Assembly (NCBI GenBank): GCA_029245955.1
Contig: JAQWOH010000043.1
Span: forward strand, 325,365-380,584
Source of the DNA: Fuerstiella sp.
GTDB taxonomy: Bacteria > Planctomycetota > Planctomycetia > Planctomycetales > Planctomycetaceae
Direction of reading: 5' to 3'
DNA: 55,220 nucleotides
The notes under the pieces were generated by a model. The model saw only the letters and a program-made list of their open reading frames with translations. It was not told the DNA's origin and ran no database searches. How positions within the stretch are numbered: the first letter of the stretch is position 1; each line of letters starts with the position of its first letter. The translations under genes were made by a program, and so were the position numbers. Of the stretch, positions 1 through 8,984 are shown piece by piece.

Positions 1-675
1 CAGTCCGCAAAACCATCGTCTGAATCACAAAGATCTCAACTGCTGAAACGTCGCGAATCAAATGTCAATGAGCAGGCCGACAGAGTGCGGGCGAGGTCTG
101 CAGAGGGTGCGCAAACGTTGTGGTTCAAAGAACGTCTCACGGAAAACATGTCGCAGGCCGGTCAACAGGGGAGCACTCCGCAACTGTCTCAGTCGGGTGG
201 CCAGCAGGCAGACTCACCCGTTGAAGCCCAGTCGTCGCCCTCTGCATTATCGGAATTCGGGGTGCGGCAGGATCAAAGATCGGCGACCCCGGCCGCTGTC
301 AGCCTGCTGTCTTTGAAGTTCCGCATCCCGGAAGCCGGCATTCGCCACGACTTCGTCCGCACGGGGGGCAACGCGGCACTCAGGCTCACGGTTCGCAATC
401 GCGAATCGATCGGTACCAGCCTAAGCCTGGCATGGACCATCGCCTGCATAATTGCGGCAATCATACTGCTCAGAAGCCTCAGACTCGGCATGTCGGTGCT
501 GATAAATCGTCTCTTGATACTGGCCGCTCTGGCTGGTCTGTGTGGCTGGTTGTGCCTGACTGACGACCTGCAGTTACAGTCACTGTTCATCTGTGTAACG
601 GCTGCCTTCTGCTTCAGTATCGGCCAGATTCTGGTCAGCTTCCGAACGCCAAGGACAGACGGGCAGTCAACGTAA
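1..675 (+). CDS. C-terminal part of a multi-pass membrane protein (5' end outside window)
   Basis: The frame is open from the first base to a TAA at 673-675, so this is the last 224 residues of a longer protein. The visible part starts with a hydrophilic, Gln/Ser/Ala-rich stretch (roughly residues 1-90), then a compact segment containing RTGGNAALRL, and ends with three strongly hydrophobic segments (about residues 138-155, 165-182 and 190-207) followed by a short polar tail. A soluble or periplasmic body anchored by C-terminal helices is the simplest reading. I do not recognise the family. It converges on the RlmN/Cfr-type gene with 56 bases between the stops. Internal GTG/ATG codons could be called as starts, but the open upstream frame argues that they are internal. 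Confidence 0.6.
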   Translation, partial: QSAKPSSESQRSQLLKRRESNVNEQADRVRARSAEGAQTLWFKERLTENMSQAGQQGSTPQLSQSGGQQADSPVEAQSSPSALSEFGVRQDQRSATPAAVSLLSLKFRIPEAGIRHDFVRTGGNAALRLTVRNRESIGTSLSLAWTIACIIAAIILLRSLRLGMSVLINRLLILAALAGLCGWLCLTDDLQLQSLFICVTAAFCFSIGQILVSFRTPRTDGQST

Positions 676-731
676 TACAACACACACAATCGTCCCTGTG
701 ATCTGACTGCGAACTGTGAATTCCCGCATAT

Positions 732-1838
732 TCAGTGCACACCGTTACGCTTTCGGTTTTCTTTTTGAACCAGCTGACCGCAGGCAGCGGCAATGTCGTT
801 GCCGAGCGAATAACGAATGGTTGTCTTTAAACCGGATCCCTTCAGTTGAACAGCGAATCTGTCAATGGTGTCGCGGTCGCTGCCCAGCAGATGAGGAGCA
901 TCCTCAATCGGGTTGTAAGGAATCAGATTCACGTGAACATTCACGCCGTCCAGCCAGCGAATGAGATCGTCGGCGTCGTCTATAGAATCATTTTGCCCTG
1001 CCAGCATCAGGTATTCGATCATCAACTCGTGCTGCTGCACACGATTAATCTCCCTAATCGCGTGACGAAGATCACCCAGCGAATGTCGTTGTGTCAGCGG
1101 AATAAGTTTCAACCGTGTTTCTGCTTTAACGCTGTGCAAACTGAGAGCCAGGTTGACGCTTGGAAAGCGCTCCGCACACCGAACCATCGCGTCAGGTACA
1201 CCTACGGTGGAAACCAGAATACTTTTCGGAGAACGTGCGAACAACTGCGGCGAGGTCAGAACAGTCAGTGCGTCGTTCAAATTATCTTCGTTGTGGAACG
1301 GTTCTCCCATGCCCATGAACACAATGTTGTCCAGTCTCCGTTCTTCACGCGCGAGTAACTGTCCAACCTGCAGGACCTGATCAAGAATCTCGGCAGACGA
1401 CAGATTCTGAGCGATGCCCATTTTTCCGGTTGCACAGAACTCACAGGACGCAGCACAACCCACCTGACTGGAAACACACAACGTCGTACGCCCGCTGGCA
1501 ATCCGCAGAATGACGGCCTCAATCAGCATTCCCGTCGCCGTCTTCAGCAGCAACTTAGAGGCACCGTCGATGCTGGAATCGACGCGACGAAACTGTTCCA
1601 GTACATGCAACTGAAGCTGATCACGCCCCGGAAAACCCAACAGACCGTCATCGTCCGATTCAAACTTCTTCAGCAGACGATTTCGCAGTACACGAACCCG
1701 TTCAGGATCCAGCCGCAATGAGCGGCGCAGCCGTTCGACAGCTGTGGTGTCAAAAATGCTGATAACTGCCGGCAATGCGTTGACGCCCTTATGTTCGGAC
1801 AGGAAGACAACCAACTGACGTCGGCTGTCAGGCAGCAC
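732..1838 (-). CDS. rlmN: RlmN/Cfr-family radical SAM 23S rRNA A2503 methyltransferase
   Basis: The 368-residue product belongs to the radical SAM enzymes that methylate adenosine 2503 of 23S rRNA (RlmN at C2, Cfr at C8). The iron-sulfur motif CxxxCxxC is at Cys128, Cys132 and Cys135, followed by the GMGEP SAM-binding motif near 176-180. The family's second catalytic cysteine is in the AACGQL motif (Cys353), and Cys121 fits the conserved CVSSQVGC stretch. The N-terminal 90 residues look unlike the usual RlmN N-terminal domain, and the LFARSPKSILVSTVG segment (residues 199-213) recalls Cfr as I remember it, so the exact product is uncertain. The start is a GTG that overlaps the end of the upstream dehydrogenase gene by 11 bases, suggesting translational coupling; there is no nearby ATG. 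Confidence 0.85.
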   Translation of the reverse strand: MLPDSRRQLVVFLSEHKGVNALPAVISIFDTTAVERLRRSLRLDPERVRVLRNRLLKKFESDDDGLLGFPGRDQLQLHVLEQFRRVDSSIDGASKLLLKTATGMLIEAVILRIASGRTTLCVSSQVGCAASCEFCATGKMGIAQNLSSAEILDQVLQVGQLLAREERRLDNIVFMGMGEPFHNEDNLNDALTVLTSPQLFARSPKSILVSTVGVPDAMVRCAERFPSVNLALSLHSVKAETRLKLIPLTQRHSLGDLRHAIREINRVQQHELMIEYLMLAGQNDSIDDADDLIRWLDGVNVHVNLIPYNPIEDAPHLLGSDRDTIDRFAVQLKGSGLKTTIRYSLGNDIAAACGQLVQKENRKRNGVH

Positions 1839-2619
1839 CCCGGTGCGTCTGTGCCCGAGTCAGTTTTTGACGCAGCCGCTGCATACCTCGAATCCACTGA
1901 TCGTGATCATTAGTCTTCATTGCAAAGAAGTCTGAGACATCCGGATGTGGCAGAATCAGGAAACGCTTTTCACGCATTGCCTGCACAACACATTCGGCAA
2001 CTTCTTCGGGCGTAATAACATGAAAATGCAAATACCGATGAATGGGATCCTCGTCATCCAGCATGTCCGTGGCTACTCCCAACGGACAAATGCAGGACAC
2101 GTCGATACCCTGACGACCATAACGCACTGACAGCCATTCTGCCAAAGCGACGTCGGCGTGCTTGGTGGCAGAATACGACGCTGAACCGATTTCGGTCAGA
2201 ACACCCGCAGCGGACGCGGTATGTACCAAATACCCGCCCCCCTGCTTCAGCATCTGTGGAACAACAGCTCGAGCGGCATACAACCGCGACATCACATTGA
2301 CGTCCCACATCTTCTGCCAGTCCTCGTTGGGGCAATCAAGGCCGCCTTTCACCGTGATGCCGGCATTCGAAATGAAGACATCGATCCGGCCGCAACAGTC
2401 AATGACTGTGGCCACCAGAGATTTCACCTCAGCCTCGTCCGCCACATTGCACGCGACAGCAAGACCACCGATTTCGTCAGCCACGACCCGGGCCAGTGTA
2501 AGGTCAATGTCCGCAACAACGACCTTTGCCGCACCCTCCGCCGCGAATCTTCGGCATAAGGCAGCTCCGATACCTTTACCGCCCCCCGTGACCACAATGA
2601 CTTTGTCGACTGACTCCAT
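1828..2619 (-). CDS. Short-chain dehydrogenase/reductase (classical SDR)
   Basis: A 263-residue NAD(P)-dependent oxidoreductase of the classical SDR family. It shows the cofactor motif TGGGKGIG (residues 11-18), the NAG motif (85-87), the catalytic Ser136 and the YxxxK pair Tyr149/Lys153, in the usual order and spacing. An acidic residue after the second beta strand (ADID, 36-39) favours NAD over NADP, which is family knowledge rather than proof. The start at 2619 was chosen over a longer frame from 2664 because an AAGGAAG Shine-Dalgarno sequence lies just upstream and the cofactor domain begins at once. Substrate is unknown. Its 3' end overlaps the RlmN/Cfr-type gene. Confidence 0.85.
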   Translation of the reverse strand: MESVDKVIVVTGGGKGIGAALCRRFAAEGAAKVVVADIDLTLARVVADEIGGLAVACNVADEAEVKSLVATVIDCCGRIDVFISNAGITVKGGLDCPNEDWQKMWDVNVMSRLYAARAVVPQMLKQGGGYLVHTASAAGVLTEIGSASYSATKHADVALAEWLSVRYGRQGIDVSCICPLGVATDMLDDEDPIHRYLHFHVITPEEVAECVVQAMREKRFLILPHPDVSDFFAMKTNDHDQWIRGMQRLRQKLTRAQTHRGAA

Positions 2620-2694
2620 GGCAATTCTTCCTTGAAATGCTGAATACCTGCCTCCTGAGATCACGACGGCACGAAGGACACAGTGCAGATAACG

Positions 2695-2913
2695 TCAACC
2701 ACCGGTTCGTCGATGAGCGACCGTAGGCTTGTTCGTCTGTACCTGCCCATGCTGCTTGACCCCCGCCGTGATTACCTTTCTGCCCCGAGCAGCGTTGGTA
2801 CTTCCGTCATCCGTCTTCTTCGCGATCTCACGCCGACGAGCTGCATTAGCAAGCTTCTGTTTCGCGACTCGCTTTTCGCGTTCTTTTTTCTTCTGTTCTT
2901 TGCTCTTGGCCAC
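2695..2913 (-). CDS. Small, highly basic Lys/Arg-rich protein
   Basis: A 72-residue protein starting at a GTG (2911-2913) with a GGGGAAG ribosome-binding site upstream. The first half is almost entirely charged (AKSKEQKKKEREKRVAKQ) and predicted helical; the second half is basic and Gly/Thr-rich. No cysteines or hydrophobic core are seen, so it may bind nucleic acid or be disordered. I recall similar short conserved basic proteins in planctomycetes but cannot assign a function. The frame can be extended to 2964, but the extension has no supporting start signal. It lies upstream of the dehydrogenase gene on the same strand. Confidence 0.55.
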   Translation of the reverse strand: MAKSKEQKKKEREKRVAKQKLANAARRREIAKKTDDGSTNAARGRKVITAGVKQHGQVQTNKPTVAHRRTGG

Positions 2914-3173
2914 TGATTCTTCTTCCCCTGATGAATAATTCTGAGGGGAGAAGTGTATCGACAATTTCAGATAATGCGAGAGGAATCCTCAATCAGTACA
3001 AACTCTGAGCCACGTCTCTCATCTCCTCATGGGTACAGACCCGAGCGGAAGAAACGCCAGTGCCGACGTTTCCGGATCGGGAAAACTTCCGGCACCGGAG
3101 TCGGGCATCATCCTCGCTGAACCGGGGTCCTGTACGGGCGTGAACCTCAGGACAGGATGAGCGAATGTACTCG

Positions 3174-4037
3174 CTAACCACGTTCGGAAGGCAATGAGTG
3201 ATTACCCCGCCGCGAACAGGCGTAGCCTGCAACCCTGCAGGCAAACCGAAGGGCGGATTCCCGGCTCCACTCCTGTGTCATGGCGTGCAGGATGCAGCCG
3301 GAAAAGATATCGCCGGCTCCATTGGTATCTACGGGGTGAATGTCAACAGCCGGTTCGTGATGACGACCATCTGCACTAAGCCAGGTGGCGCCGTTCGCTC
3401 CGTCGGTCAGGATGATCTGCTCGGGGCCCAGAGACAGCATCCTGGCATCGTCTACGTCTTCGGCTCCGAAATAACTGCGGCGGAACAGACGTGACGCTAT
3501 CAACACATCGACAAGAGGCAGCAACTGGTCCATGCCCGGCTTTCCGGAACCGGCATCAAGCACAACCTTGCCACTCCCTGCGTTCACTGTGGCCGCTGCT
3601 TTGATCGCGACTTCGGACGCCCAGCCGTCCAGATGCAGTATGCCGATACCGGACAAGCGCTCCTGTTCAATGTCGTCAGCAACCGGAATCGGAAACTGTC
3701 CGCGTGAATAGGCGATTGTTCGAGATCCGGTGACACCGTCGACCCAGACGTGAGCGAAGCCGGTGGACCAGTGGTCACCGGCGGCACACCCGAACGTTTC
3801 GACTCCTCTGTCCTTCAGCGTTTCGGTAATAAATCTCCCACGTTCATCGTTTCCCCAGCGGCCGAGAAACGAAGTCATGGATCCGTAGAATGCTGCCGTG
3901 GAAAGAGCCACAGGTACCGGGCCACCCACCTGTCTCCAGTCGTTCGCAACTGCCACCTTGGTGTCGGCCGCCGGGAATGCCGGCAGTTCCACGACGTGGT
4001 CCACAACCACGGTTCCAATTCCCAGGATGGTCATCAT
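3174..4037 (-). CDS. PfkB-family carbohydrate kinase
   Basis: A 287-residue sugar or nucleoside kinase of the PfkB/ribokinase superfamily, expected to be cytosolic. The N-terminal GIGTVVVDHVV strand and the VGGPVPVAL segment fit the substrate lid and di-glycine region; the C-terminal signature DTNGAGD occupies residues 237-243, with Asp243 as the catalytic base. The family signature normally reads DTxGAGD, so this is intact. The protein is slightly short at its C terminus but still ends in the expected Gly-rich/Pro segment. Start: two adjacent ATGs (4037 and 4034) follow GGAAGAAGAA. It lies 95 bases downstream of dxs on the same strand and may be co-transcribed. The sugar substrate cannot be predicted. 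Confidence 0.85.
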   Translation of the reverse strand: MMTILGIGTVVVDHVVELPAFPAADTKVAVANDWRQVGGPVPVALSTAAFYGSMTSFLGRWGNDERGRFITETLKDRGVETFGCAAGDHWSTGFAHVWVDGVTGSRTIAYSRGQFPIPVADDIEQERLSGIGILHLDGWASEVAIKAAATVNAGSGKVVLDAGSGKPGMDQLLPLVDVLIASRLFRRSYFGAEDVDDARMLSLGPEQIILTDGANGATWLSADGRHHEPAVDIHPVDTNGAGDIFSGCILHAMTQEWSRESALRFACRVAGYACSRRGNHSLPSERG

Positions 4038-4132
4038 TTCTTCTTCCGACGGGTCCGGCAGCCAGCAGCCACGATGTCAGCATGAGCGGCATAGGACACA
4101 AGTACACCAGACGTCCGCTTTATGCCTCCCTG

Positions 4133-6046
4133 TCAGACGGCTCCGGCAGACTCACTGATGGCGGAGGATTCAGCCAGTTGCCTTGCAGTGTTGACCAGCC
4201 CCGACGCGTCAAGTCCCAGGTCCGTAAGCAGTTCGCTGCGGTCTCCGTGTTCAATAAATTCGTCGGGAATACCAAGAACGCGCACACGGTCAGTTGAAAG
4301 CCCCAGCCGACTGGCAGCTTCCAGCACGGCACTGCCGAAGCCTCCATTGACGGCGTTCTCTTCGATCGTGATCACAAAACCGTTCTCAATGGCGCGTCGA
4401 ACGATGTCCTCATCAACCGGTTTCACGAACCGAGCATTTACCACGCCGATGTCGATTCCATTTTGTTTCAGTTGTTCCGCGGCCTCGACCGCTCGCGGCA
4501 ACAGAGCTCCGCAGGCCAGAACATTGCCGTCTGTCCCCCATGACAGCACTTCCGATTTTCCGAGCTCCAGTGGAGCGACGCTGCGGTTGATTTTCTCAAT
4601 GTCTGTTTTGGGATAGCGAAGTGAAGACGGAGCATCAAGTGTCAACGCGAAATCCAGCATGGGCTGAATATCAAGTTCATCGCCGGGCGCCATCACCACC
4701 ATGTTCGGAAAGATTCGCATGAAAGAATTATCGAATACACCGTGATGCGTAGGCCCGTCCGGACCGCACAATCCAGCCCTGTCCATGCAGAACACAACCG
4801 GCAGTTTCTGCAACGCGACTTCCTGAAAAATCTGATCAAAACTTCGCTGCAGAAACGTGCTGTAGATGCTGACAATGGGTCGAGCGCCGGATTTCGCCAT
4901 GCCGCCGGCGAAGGCGACAGCATGACTTTCGCAGATTCCTGTATCGAAGAAGCGTTCCGGAAAGTCATCACGAATTCGGTTCAACTTGTTTCCCGCACAC
5001 ATCGCGGCCGTCAGGACACACACCGATTCATTTTGCTGCATTACACTGTGAACAGCGTCAGCGACGACGTTTGTATAGGCGATACTCCTGTCGCTGTTCA
5101 CAGGAACGATTTCGTTATTTTCGTCGCGACAGAACGGGGCGGGCGTATGAAACTTCACCGGATCCTTCTGAGCCGGTTCAAAACCGTGTCCCTTATCCGT
5201 AAACACATGCAGCAGGACGGGACCTTTCACATCTTTGATCATCGTCAGATATCGCCGCAGCAACTGGATATCGTGTCCGTCAACGGGGCCTATGTAGCGG
5301 AAGCCCATCTCCTCGAACAACATGCCTCCGTGAAAGAAAGTCTTCAACGCGTCCTTGAACTGCCCCAGCATATGCTCAACCGGCTCACCGACCACCGGAA
5401 CCTTGTTCAGCAGCCACGAGACATCTCGCTTCAGTCCGTTGTAGAAAGGAGCCACGCGAGCCTTGTCCAGGTAACTCGCCACTCCACCCACTCGAGGACA
5501 AATGCCCATCTTATTATCGTTCAATACAACCAGCAGATCCTTATTCAGCCCTGCAGCGTTGTTCATCGCTTCAAACACGATCCCGGAGGGCAGGGCACCG
5601 TCTCCGATGACAGCAACAGACTTACGTTCTTCGCTACTCACCAGAAGATCGTCTGCAGTCTTCATCCCCAGAACCGTGGACACGCTGCTGCCCGCGTGGC
5701 CGGTCATGAACAGGTCGTAGTCACTTTCAACAGGATTTGGATATCCCATCAATCCGCCACGGCGCCGAATCGACTGAAATTCTGAGAAACGACCGGTCAC
5801 CAGTTTATGCGGGTAGACCTGATGTCCCGTGTCCCAGATCAGTCGGTCCTCAGAAAAATCGAACACGGAATGCAGAGCAATGCACAGTTCGACAACACCA
5901 AGATTACTTGCAAAGTGCGCAGCCCGGTCCGAGACAACCGTCAACAGCGCTTCGCGAATTTCATCAGCCAGCTGGTTCTGCTGCTTCGCATCAAGATCAC
6001 GAAGCTGCACCGGCGATTTCAATTCACTGAGAATCTCAAATGACAT
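4133..6046 (-). CDS. dxs: 1-deoxy-D-xylulose-5-phosphate synthase
   Basis: Catalyses the first step of the MEP isoprenoid pathway: thiamine-diphosphate-dependent condensation of pyruvate and glyceraldehyde 3-phosphate. The 637-residue length is normal. Conserved features are the SNLGVVEL and GHQVYPHK segments (residues 47-81, with His75 and His80), the thiamine-diphosphate/Mg motif GDG (148-150) ending at NDN (176-178), and the transketolase pyrimidine-domain segment DRAGLCGPDGPTHHG. The C-terminal transketolase domain follows. The ATG overlaps the ispA stop codon (TGATG at 6044-6048), so the two genes are translationally coupled. A purine-rich GGAGAGAGATCA stretch lies upstream of the start. 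Confidence 0.97.
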   Translation of the reverse strand: MSFEILSELKSPVQLRDLDAKQQNQLADEIREALLTVVSDRAAHFASNLGVVELCIALHSVFDFSEDRLIWDTGHQVYPHKLVTGRFSEFQSIRRRGGLMGYPNPVESDYDLFMTGHAGSSVSTVLGMKTADDLLVSSEERKSVAVIGDGALPSGIVFEAMNNAAGLNKDLLVVLNDNKMGICPRVGGVASYLDKARVAPFYNGLKRDVSWLLNKVPVVGEPVEHMLGQFKDALKTFFHGGMLFEEMGFRYIGPVDGHDIQLLRRYLTMIKDVKGPVLLHVFTDKGHGFEPAQKDPVKFHTPAPFCRDENNEIVPVNSDRSIAYTNVVADAVHSVMQQNESVCVLTAAMCAGNKLNRIRDDFPERFFDTGICESHAVAFAGGMAKSGARPIVSIYSTFLQRSFDQIFQEVALQKLPVVFCMDRAGLCGPDGPTHHGVFDNSFMRIFPNMVVMAPGDELDIQPMLDFALTLDAPSSLRYPKTDIEKINRSVAPLELGKSEVLSWGTDGNVLACGALLPRAVEAAEQLKQNGIDIGVVNARFVKPVDEDIVRRAIENGFVITIEENAVNGGFGSAVLEAASRLGLSTDRVRVLGIPDEFIEHGDRSELLTDLGLDASGLVNTARQLAESSAISESAGAV

Positions 6047-7059
6047 CAGTGATCTCTCTCCACTATAAATTGTGCCAGCTGTACAAGGTGGTCAGCCTTC
6101 GCTCCAAACAACGCCAAAGCGTCACTCGCACCGGTCACCAGAGCCGCTGCTTTCTGACGACTGGCTTCAATGCCAATCAGTGATGGATATGTCACCTTGC
6201 CCAATTCCCGGTCCCGACCGGTTTCCTTACCGAGTCTGTCATTGCTGCCGGTCACATCCAGCAGGTCATCCGCAATCTGAAACGCCAGGCCAATCCGTGA
6301 ACCGTAGTCCTGCAGGCATTCCCGGTGCTCAGGGGGTGCTTCTGCGAGGACGGCACCAAGTTGCAGTGCGGCGTTGATAAGCGCACCTGTCTTCATTCTA
6401 TGTATCTGACTGAGTTGTTCTACGTGAATCAGGTTTCCGCCGCTGGAGGGAATTGAGAAATCCGGCTGTCCGGCGTTGTTGCGACCCTCAGCTTGAGCCG
6501 TATTTGCACCGGAAATCCCATTGGACTGGCTGTCGGCTGAGTCATTCGTCCCCTGAAACGCACCTCTTTCTGCTTCCAGATCCAACACCTGTCCGCCAAC
6601 CATACCGGCCCCCCCCGCCGCTGATCCCAGCAGCCGCAGGCAATCAGCAGTCACTGCAGCAGAACTCGATCCGGTTGCCAGCGTCTCAAACGCCAGAGTC
6701 AGCAGCGCGTCACCAGCCAGAATCGCCAGCGCTTCCCCAAAAACAACATGACTTGTCGGCCGACCACGACGAAGATCATCGTCGTCCATTGACGGCAGGT
6801 CGTCGTGGATCAGAGAATAGGTATGGATCATTTCGATGGCACAGGCGGCAGGCAGGGCGACAGCAACCGTACCTGAACAGACCTCGTTACTCATCAGCAC
6901 CAACACCGGACGAAGACGTTTGCCTGCCGCCATCAGACTGTACTCGACGGCCTTCATCAGCGGAGCCGGCCAGTCCTGAGCATCCAGCTGCTGCCGCAGC
7001 GCATCGTCAACCTGCGTCTTCAGCCGAACGTAATATTCCTGAAATAACTGGGCAGGCAT
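6046..7059 (-). CDS. ispA: Polyprenyl (farnesyl/geranylgeranyl) diphosphate synthase
   Basis: A 337-residue trans-prenyltransferase. The first aspartate-rich motif, DDLPSMDDDD, lies at residues 86-95 after YSLIH, the usual arrangement of bacterial farnesyl diphosphate synthases; the second, DDLLD, is at 264-268. KRLRP (47-51) and the HRMKTGALI segment (220-228) are also typical. It feeds isoprenoid chain elongation downstream of dxs, with which it is coupled. Start ATG 7057-7059 was chosen because homology begins there. The frame stays open for 257 more codons upstream, but that stretch belongs to a decayed VWA gene. Odd: residues 166-210 are a Ser/Asn/Gly-rich insertion between GGQVLDLEAE and the KTG motif. 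Confidence 0.9.
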   Translation of the reverse strand: MPAQLFQEYYVRLKTQVDDALRQQLDAQDWPAPLMKAVEYSLMAAGKRLRPVLVLMSNEVCSGTVAVALPAACAIEMIHTYSLIHDDLPSMDDDDLRRGRPTSHVVFGEALAILAGDALLTLAFETLATGSSSAAVTADCLRLLGSAAGGAGMVGGQVLDLEAERGAFQGTNDSADSQSNGISGANTAQAEGRNNAGQPDFSIPSSGGNLIHVEQLSQIHRMKTGALINAALQLGAVLAEAPPEHRECLQDYGSRIGLAFQIADDLLDVTGSNDRLGKETGRDRELGKVTYPSLIGIEASRQKAAALVTGASDALALFGAKADHLVQLAQFIVERDH

Positions 7060-7353
7060 GGCGCGGCTGGTTGCCGGAGGTGCTTTTAGGTCGGGGCTGT
7101 GGTAAGTGCCGTGTACGTTGCCGCGAATGGTGACAACGTTGAGTCTGAAAATCCACCGTGACGTCCGCAATTCCGGTTGATTGTCTTCACGTGAACAGAC
7201 AACGCCGACGACGTCAGTCTGAAGATCGTAACCAGCGTACCGCATCTGTCGCCCGGGGCACGCCGCAGCACAGGAGCAGGACCATTTATCAGGTGAACAC
7301 TGACGTCCGATTTCCGTCGTCTGGCACTGGACAGGTCTCGACACCTGGTTGTG
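7060..7353 (-). other. Open but unassigned stretch between ispA and the VWA pseudogene
   Basis: The frame of ispA is open through this stretch, but the encoded peptide (with several Cys and the segment RYAGYDLQTDVV) shows no prenyltransferase features. It may be the last remnant of the decayed VWA gene or simply non-coding leader for ispA. I see no strong Shine-Dalgarno sequence before the ispA ATG; a CTCC/GGAG-like box is not present in the sense strand. Confidence 0.35.
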
Positions 7354-8896
7354 GCCTGACAGACTGTCAAATACAAAGATGCTGCTGACCAGCGCCAAAA
7401 CAGTCACCAGCCAGTGACGGTCAATCCAATTCAGCAGCACAGTCCTGACTGAATCGCGGCTGACCACGCATAACGCCGCACTGACCGCCGCTGTTGGCGG
7501 TTCCGACCTGTACCGAGAAGTCGGAGCTGCCGTCGTGCAACGTTCGCTACCTTCGATGGCAATCACTTCCTGTGGTCCGAGTCGCTTACCCGCCAGTTCC
7601 GATGCAAGCATGTGTATCACCAACTTGTAAAGACGCTCGACCGCGAACTCTGACAAGTCAGGGGTTGTGTGAGCGTTTCCGACGCCTGAATGATCGGTCA
7701 GAAACCGATACTGCCCCATCGTCAGCAGCGAAGCGGTCCGCATGACAATCTGCGCCGTCGTTTCCACACCACTGGCGCCGATCGGAAACAGACGCACGCC
7801 ATTTCTACGCAGCCGCTGCACAGCCGACATAGTGGCGCCAAGGTTCGCTGGTGTGGCGGGGCATCGCCGACAAGAAACAGCACACGCGCCGTATTTGCGG
7901 GGCTCCAGCTAAGGTTTCCGGCACAGTTAAGAGCCACGTCCATCGCTTCAGGAAAATCACCGCCGTCATCGGCGGTCTGGCGGTCCAGTCGCCGCCGAAA
8001 CTCGTCCGGGGAATCAGTGAAGCCGTGCGTCCGACAAACGTAAGCATCACCGTTGTCGCGCTAGGTGACCGGGGAATACCGCTGGTCAACTTTGGGAAAC
8101 ATACCGTAGACGGAGGCGACAATGCTGTCGATTTCCGACTTGAGGTACTCAAGTTCACCCCCATGCTGCCGGTGGTGTCAATGACCAGCGCCAGATCCAG
8201 CTGCGTCGGCAGGTGAGATTCCGCATGGCGAACAGACACATCCCAAACGCCACCCACTTCTCGATACTCATCAATCACCGGCATCCGGTTCTGATCAGTA
8301 GAGACCTGAAGATGCAGGCGTCTGCTCTGCTGGTGTGGATCACTAATAAAAAAATTGCTTAGCAGCAGCACTCGACCATCCGTTACCGTACGCATGTCCA
8401 GCAGCACTCGTTCACTCTGCTGACCGGCCAGCGACTCTTTCACGACACAGCGAGCATCGCCCAGTGGTTGACCTCGCCCATCCACGACTGAGATCACTGT
8501 CTGCTGCAGATCTGCATTCAGCGGTAACTGGGACGCTGTTGCCTGATGACGGTACCTTTTAATAAACGCCGTGCATTCAAAGTAATTCGCCACATCGTCA
8601 ACATTGCCAGCCGTCAGAATACCGGACTGACGGCCCGACTGTTGAATAAACCGGTCCTTCACTGAAAGTCTTCCTGACATATACGATTCTGTTTCCGCCA
8701 CAGCCCCGAACTCAGAGGCTGAATCTGACAGTACTGCACTCTCGGACGCTGCTGGTGCCCGACAGACATCAGCAGCGTCCGAGAACGTAAACTCAACCGG
8801 CGCAGTCCCAGTCGGCGGACCGCTGCTGCCACACCCCGTGACCAGACAAAGCATACGCCTTCCGGTAATGGCAAGAGCCAGTTTGAATCTAAGCAT
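7354..8896 (-). pseudogene. Decayed VWA-domain lipoprotein gene
   Basis: The 5' part (from 8896) encodes a lipoprotein signal peptide with lipobox LVTGC and a long extracytoplasmic region, then a VWA domain start with the MIDAS motif DTTGSM. The frame breaks straight after, at a run of five C (8158-8162). The VWA continues in another frame (GELEYLKSEIDSIV, later DDGGDFPEAMDVAL and VLFLVGDAPP), which is interrupted by an in-frame TAG at 8061-8063. It then appears to switch frame near 7858 (EPWRHYV) and again near 7830 (VQRLRRNGVRLFPIGASG, then YRFLTDHSGVG), ending near a transmembrane segment (LVTVLALVSSIFVF). The reconstructed product resembles planctomycete secreted VWA proteins. Alternatives are a hypermutated locus or local assembly errors; a nonsense codon plus at least three shifts favours true decay. 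The 3' limit is approximate. Confidence 0.75.
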
Positions 8897-8984
8897 GACG
8901 GTTTTCCATCTGCAGTAAGTCGAATACTCATGAAGATAGTTTTGGATTCAGAATCGTGACCACCAGCGTCACTGCAGTCGCATC

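Noticed and set aside
2993..3244. 83-codon minus-strand frame downstream of the PfkB kinase
   Set aside because: Overlaps the end of the kinase in another frame, no ribosome site and no protein-like character.
6046..7830. 594-residue fusion protein ending in IspA
   Set aside because: The first 257 codons carry the tail of a frameshifted VWA gene; the prenyl synthase family starts at 7059, so the long frame is coincidental.
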